DNA of 61,788 nt from Bacillus stratosphericus (lineage in GTDB: Bacteria; Bacillota; Bacilli; Bacillales; Bacillaceae), in contig NZ_JAIVLB010000020.1 of the NCBI RefSeq assembly GCF_020524495.1, positions 1-61,788 of the forward strand. The letters run 5' to 3'. Shown here in pieces: positions 38,721 to 48,938 of this stretch (within the stretch, counting starts at the first letter, position 1; each line of letters opens with the position of its first letter). The translations under genes were made by a program, and so were the position numbers. The notes below the pieces were generated by a model. It saw only the letters and a list, made by a program, of their open reading frames with translations. It was not told the origin of the DNA and searched no databases.

Positions 38721-39863
38721 TTGGTCTATTTAGATTATGCAGCTTCTACACCTGTTTCTGAAGAAGCGCTTCATGTATTCCAGCAGCTAAGCAAAGATTG
38801 TTACGGGAATGCAAGCAGCCTTCATGATGCTGGGGGAAGAGCAAATGAAATATTAGCCTACAGCAGACAATCACTTGCTACGATACTTGAGGCCGAACCT
38901 GGAGGCATTTACTTTACAAGCGGCGGAACTGAATCGAATATTCTTGCGATTCAATCCATTATGAATGGACTGCTTCCACATAAACAGCATGTCATCACAA
39001 CATCAGTAGAGCACCCTTCCGTTCATCACGCGGTCAATGCCTTACATCGCCTAGGCGTGAAGGTCACGATCATAGAACCGAATCAAGATGGGATCATCAC
39101 ACAGGACATCCTTAAAAAAGCTTTATTGCCTGAAACAGGACTAGTATCCATCCAGCATGCAAACTCAGAAACAGGTATTATCCAGCCGTTAGCTGAATTA
39201 TCGCCTCTTTTAAAAGAAAGACAAGTTCTTTTTCATACAGATGCAGTTCAAACATTTGGGAAGATTCGTGTGTCCGTAAAGGAGCTTGGAGTTGATGCTA
39301 TGTCCATCTCTAGTCATAAAGTGTATGCCCCTAAGGGCGCTGGGGCTGTCTATATGGGCACGTGTGTCCCTTGGAAGCCTCTATATGCAGGTTCTGTGCA
39401 GGAAAACGGCTTTCGACCGGGTACTGTGAACGTTCCGTGCATTGGTGCTTTTGTTGCTGCGAGCGAACAAACCATGTTGAAGCTAGATGAGCAGCACAAG
39501 ATGGATGGGCAGCTTCGTGATTATTTTCTTCAGCAGCTAAAAAAACGACAGCTACCTGTCCGTACGTTTCAATACGATGACGAACGCCGTATGTTGCCTC
39601 ATATTATTGGTTGTTTTTTTGAAGGGTTTGAAGGACAATATGTAATGTTAGCATGTAACCGGCATGGGATTTGTATATCCACCGGAAGCGCATGTGCTTC
39701 TGGTTACCATCATCCTTCCCCTGCTGTAAAGGCACTGCGTCTATCACATCGTGATGCCCTTCAATTCATTCGCATATCATTTGGACGACGGTCATCAAAA
39801 GATGACATCGATCAGCTTTTGCATACATTTGAGAACCTGCAAAAGGAGAAGAAAGGAGAATAA
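38721..39863 (+). CDS. nifS: Cysteine desulfurase NifS for NAD synthesis
   Basis: PLP-dependent cysteine desulfurase of 380 residues. The PLP lysine lies in SISSHKVYAPKG, and the catalytic cysteine in STGSACASGYHH near 328. In Bacillus the copy divergent from nadB is needed to assemble or repair the NadA Fe-S cluster. TTG start at 38721 (MVYLDYAASTPVSEEAL) with AGGAGATGG about ten bases upstream; the frame is open back to 38613 through the promoter, which is not plausible coding. Followed after three bases by nadR. Confidence 0.94.
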   Translation: MVYLDYAASTPVSEEALHVFQQLSKDCYGNASSLHDAGGRANEILAYSRQSLATILEAEPGGIYFTSGGTESNILAIQSIMNGLLPHKQHVITTSVEHPSVHHAVNALHRLGVKVTIIEPNQDGIITQDILKKALLPETGLVSIQHANSETGIIQPLAELSPLLKERQVLFHTDAVQTFGKIRVSVKELGVDAMSISSHKVYAPKGAGAVYMGTCVPWKPLYAGSVQENGFRPGTVNVPCIGAFVAASEQTMLKLDEQHKMDGQLRDYFLQQLKKRQLPVRTFQYDDERRMLPHIIGCFFEGFEGQYVMLACNRHGICISTGSACASGYHHPSPAVKALRLSHRDALQFIRISFGRRSSKDDIDQLLHTFENLQKEKKGE

Positions 39864-39866
39864 GAC

Positions 39867-40409
39867 GTGGAGCATGAGAAGAAACTCATTGGCGAAGAAA
39901 GAAGAAGTGCCATTTTAGAGTGGCTGAAAGAAACAGATACACCCCTCACAGGAAGTTTTTTAGCTAAAAAAGCCGCTGTATCACGACAAGTGATTGTACA
40001 AGATATCTCATTACTAAAAGCAAAAAACGAACCCATTTTTGCCACAAGCCAAGGCTATGTGTATTTGACGCCAAAGCATGCACCTGAAACTGAAATTGAA
40101 CAAATTATTGCTTGCAAGCACGATCCTCATCGTACAGAAGAGGAGCTGACACTGATAGTCGATTTTGGCGTGACAGTGAAAGACGTCATCATAGAGCACC
40201 CAGTCTACGGTGAGCTGACCGCCTCTATTTGCGTCAGCACACGCAAACAAGTAGCTGACTTCGTTCATCACATTTCAAACACAGGCGCCTCCTACTTGTC
40301 AGAGCTTACAGGTGGCGTACATTTACATACCCTCACTTCCTATAGTCAAAAGCAACTAGACCAAGCGATACAAACGCTAGATGAAGCTGGATTTCTGATT
40401 ACAGATTAA
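39867..40409 (+). CDS. nadR: NAD synthesis repressor NadR (YrxA, NiaR type)
   Basis: 180 residues: N-terminal winged helix-turn-helix (about 12-65; RRSAILEWLKETDTPLTGSFLAKKAAVSRQVIVQDISLLKAKN) and a C-terminal 3H domain with three conserved histidines for metal and nicotinic acid (H in VIIEHPVYGEL, FVHHISN, GGVHLHTL). GTG start with GAAAGGAG eight bases upstream, three bases after the nifS stop. It should repress nadBCA and its own nifS-nadR operon when nicotinate is plentiful. Confidence 0.94.
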   Translation: MEHEKKLIGEERRSAILEWLKETDTPLTGSFLAKKAAVSRQVIVQDISLLKAKNEPIFATSQGYVYLTPKHAPETEIEQIIACKHDPHRTEEELTLIVDFGVTVKDVIIEHPVYGELTASICVSTRKQVADFVHHISNTGASYLSELTGGVHLHTLTSYSQKQLDQAIQTLDEAGFLITD

Positions 40410-40440
40410 AAAATAGTGTCCTAAACAGGACACTATTTTT
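40408..40440. terminator. Bidirectional terminator nadR/pheA
   Basis: ATAGTGTCC-TAAACA-GGACACTAT, flanked by A run and T run; serves both convergent units. Confidence 0.92.
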
Positions 40441-41311
40441 CATTCATTAACTCATATGTTTGGTAGCTGCCAAGCAGCTTAACCTCGCAGCCAATCGTTT
40501 CTAATTCTTGAATCGCCCCAGGGACAAGTACATCATCCATCTCTTTTTCGATATCAATGATAAATAAATAGTGTCCAAGACCTGTTTTTGTCGGACGAGA
40601 TTCAATTTTTGACAAGTTGAGATTCCGCCAAGAAAAAGCAGATAACACGCGATGTAATGCGCCTGATTGGTCATCCTTTGGCAGACTAACAACAATAGTG
40701 GTTTTGGGCTTTGAAATAAACCCCAAATTCATTGGGAACGATGCCTTAAGATGTTTATGTAAAATAACAAAGCGTGTATGATTGTGTGGATAATCATGAA
40801 TGTCTTTTTTCGCAATGGTCAATCCGTACGTTTTTGCGGCAATCTCATTGGCAATCGCACCAACAGCTTCATCTGGATGCTCACTAATGTATTTCGCTGC
40901 AAAGCCTGTTGATTCCACTGGTCTGTGCGGAATTTCAGGGTACTGCTTTTTCAAAAATTGATGACATTGAGCAATCGCATGTGGATGTGACTGAATGACA
41001 TCTAATGTCTCCCAGCTCTCCGCTCTTGACGGATGGACAAGCAGGTGCTGCCGAATCGGTGCTGTCATTTCACCAACAATGGACAGTGCGTCTTCATGGA
41101 TTAAATAATCAATCGTTAAGTTCACAGATCCTTCAAGTGCATTTTCAAGCGGAACGACAGCCAAATCTACTTCACCCTTTGACACAGCATCCATACATTG
41201 CGGAATCGTTGCATAGGCCCGCTGCACTGAATCTTTTGGAAAGCAAGAGCATACGGCCAAATGAGTAAATGTTGCCTCTGGTCCAAAATAACCTACAGTT
41301 AATTGCTTCAT
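40433..41311 (-). CDS. pheA: Prephenate dehydratase PheA
   Basis: Converts prephenate to phenylpyruvate in phenylalanine synthesis. 292 residues, a monofunctional enzyme. Catalytic domain (1 to about 185): GYFGPEATFTHLA, VPLENALEGSVN and NHTRFVIL, which contains the essential Thr-Arg. C-terminal ACT domain (about 205-280; ESRPTKTGLGHYLFIID) gives feedback control by phenylalanine. ATG start with AGGAGAGA about nine bases upstream. It lies 18 bases behind pheB. Confidence 0.96.
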   Translation of the reverse strand: MKQLTVGYFGPEATFTHLAVCSCFPKDSVQRAYATIPQCMDAVSKGEVDLAVVPLENALEGSVNLTIDYLIHEDALSIVGEMTAPIRQHLLVHPSRAESWETLDVIQSHPHAIAQCHQFLKKQYPEIPHRPVESTGFAAKYISEHPDEAVGAIANEIAAKTYGLTIAKKDIHDYPHNHTRFVILHKHLKASFPMNLGFISKPKTTIVVSLPKDDQSGALHRVLSAFSWRNLNLSKIESRPTKTGLGHYLFIIDIEKEMDDVLVPGAIQELETIGCEVKLLGSYQTYELMNEK

Positions 41312-41329
41312 TTGCTATGATCTCTCCTT

Positions 41330-41773
41330 TTACGCCCCAGAACCTAGAATTTCAACTTTTTCGACAAACTCAAGTTTTCTTAATTGATTCATGACTGTAT
41401 TGATATCATCTGCCATGCCAGCCGTACTGATCGATAGGGTGACATTCGCTCTTCCTTGCAGCGGAATGGTTTGGTGAATGGATAGCACATTACAGCCAGA
41501 GTCAGCCACAATTTGAAGCAGCCTAGACAGAGCTCCAGACCGGTCCTCAAGATGGAAAAACAATGTGATGATCTGCTCTTTGACCATCGTATAAAACGGA
41601 AAAACAGCATCTCGATATTTATAAAAAGCACTACGGCTTAAATCCGCTATTTGAACAGCATCGGCGACTGAATCCGCTTTTTTGCGATCAAGCAGCTTTT
41701 TGACTTCAAGCGTTTTTCGCATCGCATCTGGAAGTACATCCTCTCTCACTAAATAGAACGTTTCTTCTTTCAC
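41330..41773 (-). CDS. pheB: ACT-domain protein PheB
   Basis: 147 residues: an N-terminal helical segment resembling a helix-turn-helix ([25 protein letters not shown]) and a C-terminal ACT domain (about 72-146; [31 protein letters not shown]). In B. subtilis it lies in an operon with pheA and has been linked to control of threonine/isoleucine genes. The GTG start has GGGGAG seven bases upstream. Its upstream neighbour obg ends in a terminator, so pheB-pheA has a separate promoter. Confidence 0.9.
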   Translation of the reverse strand: MKEETFYLVREDVLPDAMRKTLEVKKLLDRKKADSVADAVQIADLSRSAFYKYRDAVFPFYTMVKEQIITLFFHLEDRSGALSRLLQIVADSGCNVLSIHQTIPLQGRANVTLSISTAGMADDINTVMNQLRKLEFVEKVEILGSGA

Positions 41774-41790
41774 CTGTTTTCTCCCCTTTT

Positions 41791-41822
41791 AAAAACGGGA
41801 GAGCCCATGGACTGGACCCTCC
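41791..41822 (-). terminator. Terminator of obg
   Basis: GGAGGGTCC and GGGCTCTCC form nine pairs (two G-U) with a seven-base loop, followed by CGTTTTT on the minus strand. Confidence 0.75.
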
Positions 41823-41828
41823 TTGAGA

Positions 41829-43136
<1,308 letters not shown>

Positions 43137-43730
43137 TCACATATCTCGTTCTTGCCTCAAACAAAGCTCAATCATGGACTCATGAGACGTCACATGAAAT
43201 TGCGTTATATTCATATATGGATAGTTTGCGTCATGAAATGCATTTAACCCATTCAAAGTTGTTACTTTCCCTTTGAAATCAAAATATAAGACCACATCAT
43301 TCTCTTCATGATCTGTTTGGAGCGTGACCGTTAAATGATTTTCAGTTTTTTGGCAAACTGATTGATCGAATATCGTAAACAACTCCCTTGATACCGTTAG
43401 CAGCTGCGATTCATATGCTGATAAGTCTCGTGTTTCACCAAGCACTTCATATTCTAGGGTGATAAAATGCGACTCCCAATTAAATGTTAGAAAATAATGG
43501 GCCAATTGGGGAATTTTTAAATTTGAGAGTTTGGATTCATGCTGTGCTTCAATGACCATTTCTTCTATAATTTCAAACACTCGGTCATATTTTTCTAATG
43601 TTAAGTTTCCTTTGATCAGCTGCAGTTTATTCATCCAGTCGTGTCTTGAACGACTAAGCAGATAGATCAAATCATTTGTTAATGCAATGTGAGTTAATTT
43701 TTCGTTTTGTTTACTTGGTATCTCTTCCAT
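43137..43730 (-). CDS. spo0B: Sporulation phosphotransferase Spo0B
   Basis: Relays phosphate from Spo0F to Spo0A. 197 residues. The phosphorylated histidine is at residue 30 in LLSRSRHDWMNKLQLIKGN, within the helical hairpin dimerisation domain (about 15-75). The C-terminal half is a degenerate ATPase-like fold without nucleotide motifs. ATG start with GGGAGTG upstream. Transcribed with obg. A TATAAT box at 43793-43798 is a candidate promoter. Confidence 0.94.
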   Translation of the reverse strand: MEEIPSKQNEKLTHIALTNDLIYLLSRSRHDWMNKLQLIKGNLTLEKYDRVFEIIEEMVIEAQHESKLSNLKIPQLAHYFLTFNWESHFITLEYEVLGETRDLSAYESQLLTVSRELFTIFDQSVCQKTENHLTVTLQTDHEENDVVLYFDFKGKVTTLNGLNAFHDANYPYMNITQFHVTSHESMIELCLRQERDM

Positions 43731-43792
43731 TATCGCACTCCCAATCGTTTGGTCTCTTTTTTAGGAGTCTTATCATCACTATGTCTCTCTGA

Positions 43793-43798
43793 ATTATA
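43793..43798 (-). promoter_or_regulatory. Candidate -10 box for spo0B-obg
   Basis: Perfect TATAAT on the minus strand 63 bases before spo0B; no good -35 at 17 nt. The rest of 43800-43970 shows no gene or repeat. Confidence 0.4.
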
Positions 43799-43972
43799 AC
43801 AGAGAAGTCAGCTTAGAAAAACAATAGTTATGTGAGGAAAGGTTGTTTTTTCTGATCGAATAGGAGAAAATGAGGCAAAGTCAGCAAACGTTCTTTGATA
43901 TTTATGGAGTGCATCTTCTTTTATCATCTTCGGTACCACTTGTAAAAAGTGCAAAATTTTCCTGAATAGTGA

Positions 43973-44001
43973 AAAAAACTCCAGTCAATGACCGGAGTTT
44001 T
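43973..44001 (-). terminator. Terminator of rplU-prp-rpmA
   Basis: AAAACTCC-GGTCA with TGACTGGAGTTTT stem followed by T residues on the minus strand, seven bases after the rpmA stop. Confidence 0.85.
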
Positions 44002-44007
44002 TAGCAA

Positions 44008-44298
<291 letters not shown>

Positions 44299-44305
44299 TC
44301 ACCTC

Positions 44306-44644
44306 CTATTTTTTTGTTAATATTCTCACATAATCGTGATAATCTCGTTCGATTGTCTCTAAAGAAACGACCATGCCTTCTAAAAGCAGCTGGGCTTTTT
44401 CAAAGGATACTGGATCTGTATCAGCCGGCAAGTCAAAAGAGAAATACCCGCCTTCGTCTCCTATATCGAGCAGTGGATCAATTCGTGTCAATGCAATAAT
44501 TGAATTGACAGAGCCAAAAACAACAGCAGATACACCTGCACAAACGAGATCCTGACCTTTTTCAGCAAACTCGGCATGTCCAGTCATCTGAAAAGACGTA
44601 ATGCTTTCATCTGCTGTTGACCGAGTAATGATTGCTTTGATCAT
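44306..44644 (-). CDS. prp: Ribosomal-processing cysteine protease Prp (YsxB)
   Basis: 112 residues. Cleaves the L27 N-terminal extension. The conserved catalytic pair is visible as His in MTGHAEFA (near 21) and Cys in DLVCAGVSAVVFG (near 33). The ATG at 44642-44644 (MIKAIITRS) matches homologues; AAGG lies twelve bases upstream, and an in-frame GTG three codons earlier is possible but only three bases from it. It sits between rplU and rpmA with short spacers, the fixed Firmicutes arrangement. Confidence 0.93.
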   Translation of the reverse strand: MIKAIITRSTADESITSFQMTGHAEFAEKGQDLVCAGVSAVVFGSVNSIIALTRIDPLLDIGDEGGYFSFDLPADTDPVSFEKAQLLLEGMVVSLETIERDYHDYVRILTKK

Positions 44645-44658
44645 ATCACTCACACGCC

Positions 44659-44967
44659 TTAAGCGTTGATTTTTTCAATAACAACTTTAGTGTAAGGTTG
44701 ACGATGACCTTGTTTTTTGTGGTTGTTTTTCTTCGGTTTGTACTTGAACACAGTAATTTTCTTACCACGACCTTGTTTTTCAACTTTAGCCGTTACTGTT
44801 GCTCCAGCAACTGAAGGGTTACCCACTTTGACAGTGTCTCCGCCGACAAACAATACGTTTTCGAAAGTAACTGTTTCACCTGCATCAGCAGCTAGTTTTT
44901 CAACATAGACAGTTTGGCCTTCTTCAACTTTGATTTGTTTACCACCAGTTTCGATAATTGCGTACAT
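44659..44967 (-). CDS. rplU: 50S ribosomal protein L21
   Basis: 102 residues, full length. Signatures: [17 protein letters not shown] at the start and [26 protein letters not shown] (rRNA binding). ATG start with AGGAGGTG six bases upstream. First gene of rplU-prp-rpmA, headed by a conserved leader RNA. Confidence 0.97.
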   Translation of the reverse strand: MYAIIETGGKQIKVEEGQTVYVEKLAADAGETVTFENVLFVGGDTVKVGNPSVAGATVTAKVEKQGRGKKITVFKYKPKKNNHKKQGHRQPYTKVVIEKINA

Positions 44968-45070
44968 CTCTGCACCTCCTAATAAACTCAGACTCGCCGA
45001 ATACAGGGGGCCATAGGCACTTTACACCTGCTCCGCGCGGTTGTAGCACGGGTGCTACATATCCATAACA
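44968..45070 (-). promoter_or_regulatory. L21 (rplU) leader RNA
   Basis: The 5' untranslated RNA of about 100 nt contains a perfect hairpin GTAGCACC-CGTGCTAC type arm followed by GCGCGGAGCAGGTGTAAAGTG and TATGGCCCCCTG. This matches the conserved L21 leader of Firmicutes, thought to bind L21 for autoregulation. Recognition is by context and partial sequence. Confidence 0.75.
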
Positions 45071-45076
45071 TTAAAA

Positions 45077-45105
45077 AATATACCAAACTAGACGCAGAAT
45101 GTCAA
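45077..45105 (-). promoter_or_regulatory. Promoter of rplU-prp-rpmA
   Basis: TTGACA (45100-45105), 17-bp spacer, TATATT (45077-45082): near-consensus sigma-A promoter. Confidence 0.8.
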
Positions 45106-45117
45106 TGTATTTTACCA

Positions 45118-45987
45118 TTAGTACGGTAAAAGAAGCTCTTCCATCGAGGAGGTGGTTCTCCGATCTGAAAAATAAGCATGGAGCAGTTCATTTTCATCAA
45201 GCTGGCTCATTTTCACACCGTTTCTTTCGATAATAATCGGATGCTTACAGCCCCTTTGGAAACGAGCCATCACTTCGTATATTTTCTCCTCAGCACTGGC
45301 TTTCAGCGGAATGAGTTTTTCTACCTTTTGCTCTTTTTTACCGTAATATCGTTCTAATAAAAAACGAAGCCTGACGTAGTGCCGCTGCCGGTGTTCCATC
45401 ACAAGGGAATACGCTAAAAAAGTGAGCAGCACCCAGCCATTGAATTGCAGCGGAGCAAAACAGAGTAACCCTACTGTCAAAAGAATGAAAAAGACAAGTG
45501 ATCCTTTTATCGCAAGGGCATGCGCACGTTGGAAAGGGTAAAAAGCAGATAAGAGCAAAAAGAATAATTTCCCGCCATCAAGTGGCCAAATAGGAAGAAG
45601 GTTCACAAGAAAGATCGTCATATTATAAAAAGTGAACATCGTAAAGACATCATATGAAAGAAGAGAGGCTTCCATGAGAAGCCATGCCATTAGTTGAAGC
45701 GGCACATGCTGAAGCGGTCCGCATAAAATGACTACCAGCTCTTCTTTTAGCGGACGGTTACCATGCTCTTCTACTTCTACAGCCCCGCCAAAGGGCAGTA
45801 AAAAAACCCGCCGAATACGCCAATGATAATAGCAAGCAACCGCTGCATGGCCAAGCTCATGGACACAGACGATAATGAGCAGACAAAGCAGCGGCTTGAT
45901 TTGACCTGAAAGAATCGCAAACGCCATCACAATCCAAAGAAGCGGATGAATGTGAATTTTCGTCAGCATGAGCAGCCATCTATTCAA
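45118..45987 (-). CDS. spoIVFB: Intramembrane protease SpoIVFB
   Basis: Site-2-type zinc protease in the outer forespore membrane that cuts pro-sigma-K. 289 residues. HELGH at residues 43-47 and LPIWPLDGGK near 137 supply the zinc ligands (two His, one Asp). Six membrane segments are followed by a CBS-like cytoplasmic domain (about 225-289). The TTG start (45985-45987) overlaps the spoIVFA stop by eight bases and uses GGTGATGAC inside spoIVFA, so translation is coupled. Its inhibitor SpoIVFA is made from the same message. Confidence 0.95.
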   Translation of the reverse strand: MNRWLLMLTKIHIHPLLWIVMAFAILSGQIKPLLCLLIIVCVHELGHAAVACYYHWRIRRVFLLPFGGAVEVEEHGNRPLKEELVVILCGPLQHVPLQLMAWLLMEASLLSYDVFTMFTFYNMTIFLVNLLPIWPLDGGKLFFLLLSAFYPFQRAHALAIKGSLVFFILLTVGLLCFAPLQFNGWVLLTFLAYSLVMEHRQRHYVRLRFLLERYYGKKEQKVEKLIPLKASAEEKIYEVMARFQRGCKHPIIIERNGVKMSQLDENELLHAYFSDRRTTSSMEELLLPY

Positions 45988-46768
45988 AGGTCATCACCTG
46001 AATGGGGTCGATGAACTGTTCATTTTGCTTAATGGCAAAGTAATAAGTGCCCTTCCCTTTATTATCAAGCAAAATTTGACCAACTTTTTCACCCTTATCG
46101 ACAAAATCGTATAAGGCCACATAAGCATCTTTTAATTGACCGTACCAACTGTAGCTGTTATCCGCATGTTGCACAACCACTGTTAGCCCTGTGTCGCTTT
46201 TCTTTTTCACCTCTACAACATAGCCTTCTTTCATACTATCAATGGCTTCAGCGGATGTTTCAATTTTGACACCTGCACCATTTTGTGTAAATGATTCTTG
46301 CACCTTTCCAGAAGCAGGTACAGCCAGCTCTTGATTGGCTTGTGCGTCTTTTTGGCCTTCCTTTTTCTCGGTGAAAAAGGCAAGTGGGTTCCCCAAGATT
46401 TTCTCAAACCAACGATTGGCAGCCGCAAATTGAAAATCTTGTTCAAAGGTTTGACTGATCATCGGCTTTAGCTGCTGAAAAGGGCCAGTCTGACCTTTAA
46501 ATGAAATGGCTGCAATCAACACAAGAGAAGAAGAAAGTAAGCATTTGAGCACAAAGGTATTGGGGTTAAATAGCGGATGCCGATACTTTTGTGTCTGGTG
46601 AGACGTCTCATAGGAAGATGATCCAGAATGCTTTTCTTCCTCTGACAGCATGACCCACGGCGGGATATCGTCTTTTTTCTTGAAAACCGTCTTTTTGGGA
46701 GAACCAGCCGGATTCTTCGTTTTCCGGCGCTGTGCTACCTTCTTTCGATACTCGTCCACTCTTTTCAT
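45980..46768 (-). CDS. spoIVFA: SpoIVFB regulator SpoIVFA
   Basis: Scaffold that holds SpoIVFB and BofA together and is cleaved by SpoIVB. 262 residues. Basic cytoplasmic N-terminus (RRKTKNPAGSPKK), one membrane helix at about 80-98 (LLSSSLVLIAAISF), and an extracytoplasmic LytM/M23-like domain (about 165-262; ASGKVQESFTQNGAGVKIET) that lacks a complete zinc site. The ATG at 46766-46768 has GGTGATCTC upstream and a good sigma-E promoter before it; the longer frame to 46789 has no site. Confidence 0.93.
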   Translation of the reverse strand: MKRVDEYRKKVAQRRKTKNPAGSPKKTVFKKKDDIPPWVMLSEEEKHSGSSSYETSHQTQKYRHPLFNPNTFVLKCLLSSSLVLIAAISFKGQTGPFQQLKPMISQTFEQDFQFAAANRWFEKILGNPLAFFTEKKEGQKDAQANQELAVPASGKVQESFTQNGAGVKIETSAEAIDSMKEGYVVEVKKKSDTGLTVVVQHADNSYSWYGQLKDAYVALYDFVDKGEKVGQILLDNKGKGTYYFAIKQNEQFIDPIQVMTFE

Positions 46769-46800
46769 GAGATCACCCTTTACATACAAACAGTTTGTAC

Positions 46801-46829
46801 ATTTTATGTGGGGAGCTCATGTGATATGC
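46801..46829 (-). promoter_or_regulatory. Sigma-E promoter of spoIVFA-spoIVFB
   Basis: GCATATC (46823-46829, -35), 14-bp spacer, CATAAAAT (46801-46808, -10). Consensus for sigma-E is KMATATT-N14-CATACANT. It lies between the minD terminator and spoIVFA, as expected for mother-cell expression. Confidence 0.7.
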
Positions 46830-46832
46830 AAC

Positions 46833-46865
46833 AAAAAGACCGATTCTCATCGAATCGGTCTTTTT
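46833..46865 (-). terminator. Terminator of minC-minD
   Basis: AAAAAGACCGATTC paired with GAATCGGTCTTTTT, followed by T residues on the minus strand. Confidence 0.9.
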
Positions 46866-46876
46866 CACGTAAACGA

Positions 46877-47686
46877 TTATGCTCTGACGCCGAAAAATGC
46901 TTTGAGCTTTGCAAACATACCTTTGTTTTCTTCTTCAAATGATTGAAGTGGAACTGATTCACCTAGTACGCGGCGAGCAATATTACGATACGCAATCGAT
47001 ACTTTGTTTTTGGCATCCATTACAATGGGTTCACCATTGTTTGATGCCTTAATGACATCATCATCATCTGCTACAATGCCAAGAAGATCAATTGATAAAT
47101 GATGAACAACTTCATCAACATCCATTGAATCACCATTTTTCGCCATGTGTGTACGAATTCGGTTTACAATTAAACGTGGCGGTTCGATATCTTCTTGTTC
47201 TAGCAAGCCGATAATTCGGTCCGCATCTCTCACAGCCGAGATTTCAGGCGTCGTAACAACAATTGCCTTGTCCGCACCTGACACAGCATTTTTAAAGCCT
47301 TGCTCAATTCCAGCAGGGCAATCAATGACAACATAATCAAAGTCTTGTTTCAATGATTGAATTAATTCTTTGATCTGCTCAGGCTCTACTGCGGTTTTAT
47401 CGCTTGTTTGAGCAGCAGGTAAAAGATACAAAAGATCCTCGAAACGCTTATCTTTTACAAGCGCTTGGTGGATTTTGCATCTCCCTTCTACTACATCGAC
47501 TAGATCATAAATAATGCGGTTTTCAAGCCCCATCACGACATCCAAATTCCGAAGGCCAATATCGGTATCAACTAGACACACTTTTTTCCCTTGAATTGCT
47601 AGTGCCGTGCCTAAGTTTGCAGATGTTGTTGTTTTACCAACGCCGCCTTTTCCTGAGGTAATCACAATAGCCTCGCCCAATTTCAC
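46877..47686 (-). CDS. minD: Septum-site determining ATPase MinD
   Basis: Membrane-bound ParA-type ATPase that carries the division inhibitor MinC and keeps septa away from poles. 269 residues. Deviant Walker A GKGGVGKTT at residues 10-18, switch II VIDCPAGIEQG near 118. The C-terminal amphipathic membrane helix is NKGMFAKLKAFFG. GTG start overlaps the minC stop (ATGTGA), with GAGGGAGG upstream, so translation is coupled. Confidence 0.97.
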   Translation of the reverse strand: MKLGEAIVITSGKGGVGKTTTSANLGTALAIQGKKVCLVDTDIGLRNLDVVMGLENRIIYDLVDVVEGRCKIHQALVKDKRFEDLLYLLPAAQTSDKTAVEPEQIKELIQSLKQDFDYVVIDCPAGIEQGFKNAVSGADKAIVVTTPEISAVRDADRIIGLLEQEDIEPPRLIVNRIRTHMAKNGDSMDVDEVVHHLSIDLLGIVADDDDVIKASNNGEPIVMDAKNKVSIAYRNIARRVLGESVPLQSFEEENKGMFAKLKAFFGVRA

Positions 47687-48366
47687 ATTCCTCCCTCAAG
47701 CCTTGTCAGATTAGGTCTTATATGAGCCAATTGCTGCAGGCGTTCAATGATCATATTGCCCTCTATATCTAAATAAGCACATTCCATTTCATTTCCATCT
47801 TCTTTTTGATCTGGTGCACGGTTAAAAACTTGTGCGATGCGCAGCTGTGTTGGAATCATATGAGATGCCGCAATGACAGCTTGTTTGTTTCCATTACATC
47901 CAGCATGCGCCACGCCTTTTAACGCACCGAGCACAAAAATATTTCCCCCTGCGCGAATGGTTCCGCCAGGATTGACATCTCCTATTAATAGAAGATCTCC
48001 TTCAACGTAAAGCACCTGTCCAGAGCGGACAATTTTCGCTACAGACGTTATTTCACCCTCTGCCTTTAATCGTCTCGCTTCTTCAGTTGACATGACGTCA
48101 CTTTCAATGGAATGAATCACAAGATGTTCATTTTCAGACACCGCTTCAGTCAAACGTGTCTCCTGATCCTCTGTTAAATACCGTAAACCAAGTTTAATAT
48201 GCACATTGACTTTATGCCCGTCTCTTCCATCTGAGTATTGCTCAAGTAAAAGAATCTCACGCAAGCCAGAAAGAAGGTCTTCAAACGAACAGTCATCATT
48301 TAACTGTAATGTTAAACCGTTTTTTGTACCTTTTATCGTCACATATTGCTGTTTTTGAGTTTTCAA
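47683..48366 (-). CDS. minC: Septum formation inhibitor MinC
   Basis: Blocks FtsZ polymer assembly at unwanted sites, bound to MinD. 227 residues. N-terminal FtsZ-interacting domain (1 to about 100) and C-terminal beta-helix domain with repeated glycine turns (VEGDLLLIGDVNPGGTIRAGGNIFVLGALKGVAHAG). TTG start at 48364-48366 (MKTQKQQY) six bases behind GAGGTG; the GTG of that site is in frame but is not a plausible start. It follows mreD by 53 bases; in B. subtilis mreBCD-minCD form one operon. Confidence 0.94.
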   Translation of the reverse strand: MKTQKQQYVTIKGTKNGLTLQLNDDCSFEDLLSGLREILLLEQYSDGRDGHKVNVHIKLGLRYLTEDQETRLTEAVSENEHLVIHSIESDVMSTEEARRLKAEGEITSVAKIVRSGQVLYVEGDLLLIGDVNPGGTIRAGGNIFVLGALKGVAHAGCNGNKQAVIAASHMIPTQLRIAQVFNRAPDQKEDGNEMECAYLDIEGNMIIERLQQLAHIRPNLTRLEGGM

Positions 48367-48419
48367 GATGCTCACCTCAACAACATACTCATTCTCCGTA
48401 ATTGGACAAACTCCTGCTT

Positions 48420-48938
48420 TTATTCGTCGATCAGTCCTTGTTTCACATTGATGAAAAAGAGCCTAAGCGGCACAACAAGTATGAGAGACGCAGCAGTATT
48501 TAAAAGAATCGTTGGAATATAGCGTTCGATGACATACGTATTAAAAGGCATAATCCCTGTTTGAATCGTTGCTTGAACACCGTACACATAAAACTCCATG
48601 ACAGAAACAGCAATAATCGACAGAAAGACAACAACTAAAATATTCGTCTGAAGGACTTTGAAGGCTTTCGCTAACAAATAGCAGAGAGTACCAAAGCCAA
48701 ACATATGAACACCAAGTATGCCTGTATACGAAATATCATATAAAAGTCCAAAGATAAATCCGTAAATCACACCATATTTTTGATTCATAAAAGCTGTCAT
48801 AAATACAAGTGCAAGTAAGATGAAATGAGGTGCTAAAACTTGATTCTCTGAAACAAATGGAAGCTTCACTAAATTAACAAAAATACTGTCAAATACGAAG
48901 ATAAACAACATGACAAAAGCAAGAAGGACACGTTTCAC
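48420..48938 (-). CDS. mreD: Rod shape-determining protein MreD
   Basis: Integral membrane protein of the elongasome, 172 residues with five to six helices. Family features: QNQKYGVIYGFIFGLLYDISYTGILG-like block (GVIYGFIFGLLYDISYTG near 55). GTG start overlaps the mreC stop by four bases (GTGA), using GGGGGAAGG in the mreC end. Confidence 0.93.
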   Translation of the reverse strand: MKRVLLAFVMLFIFVFDSIFVNLVKLPFVSENQVLAPHFILLALVFMTAFMNQKYGVIYGFIFGLLYDISYTGILGVHMFGFGTLCYLLAKAFKVLQTNILVVVFLSIIAVSVMEFYVYGVQATIQTGIMPFNTYVIERYIPTILLNTAASLILVVPLRLFFINVKQGLIDE

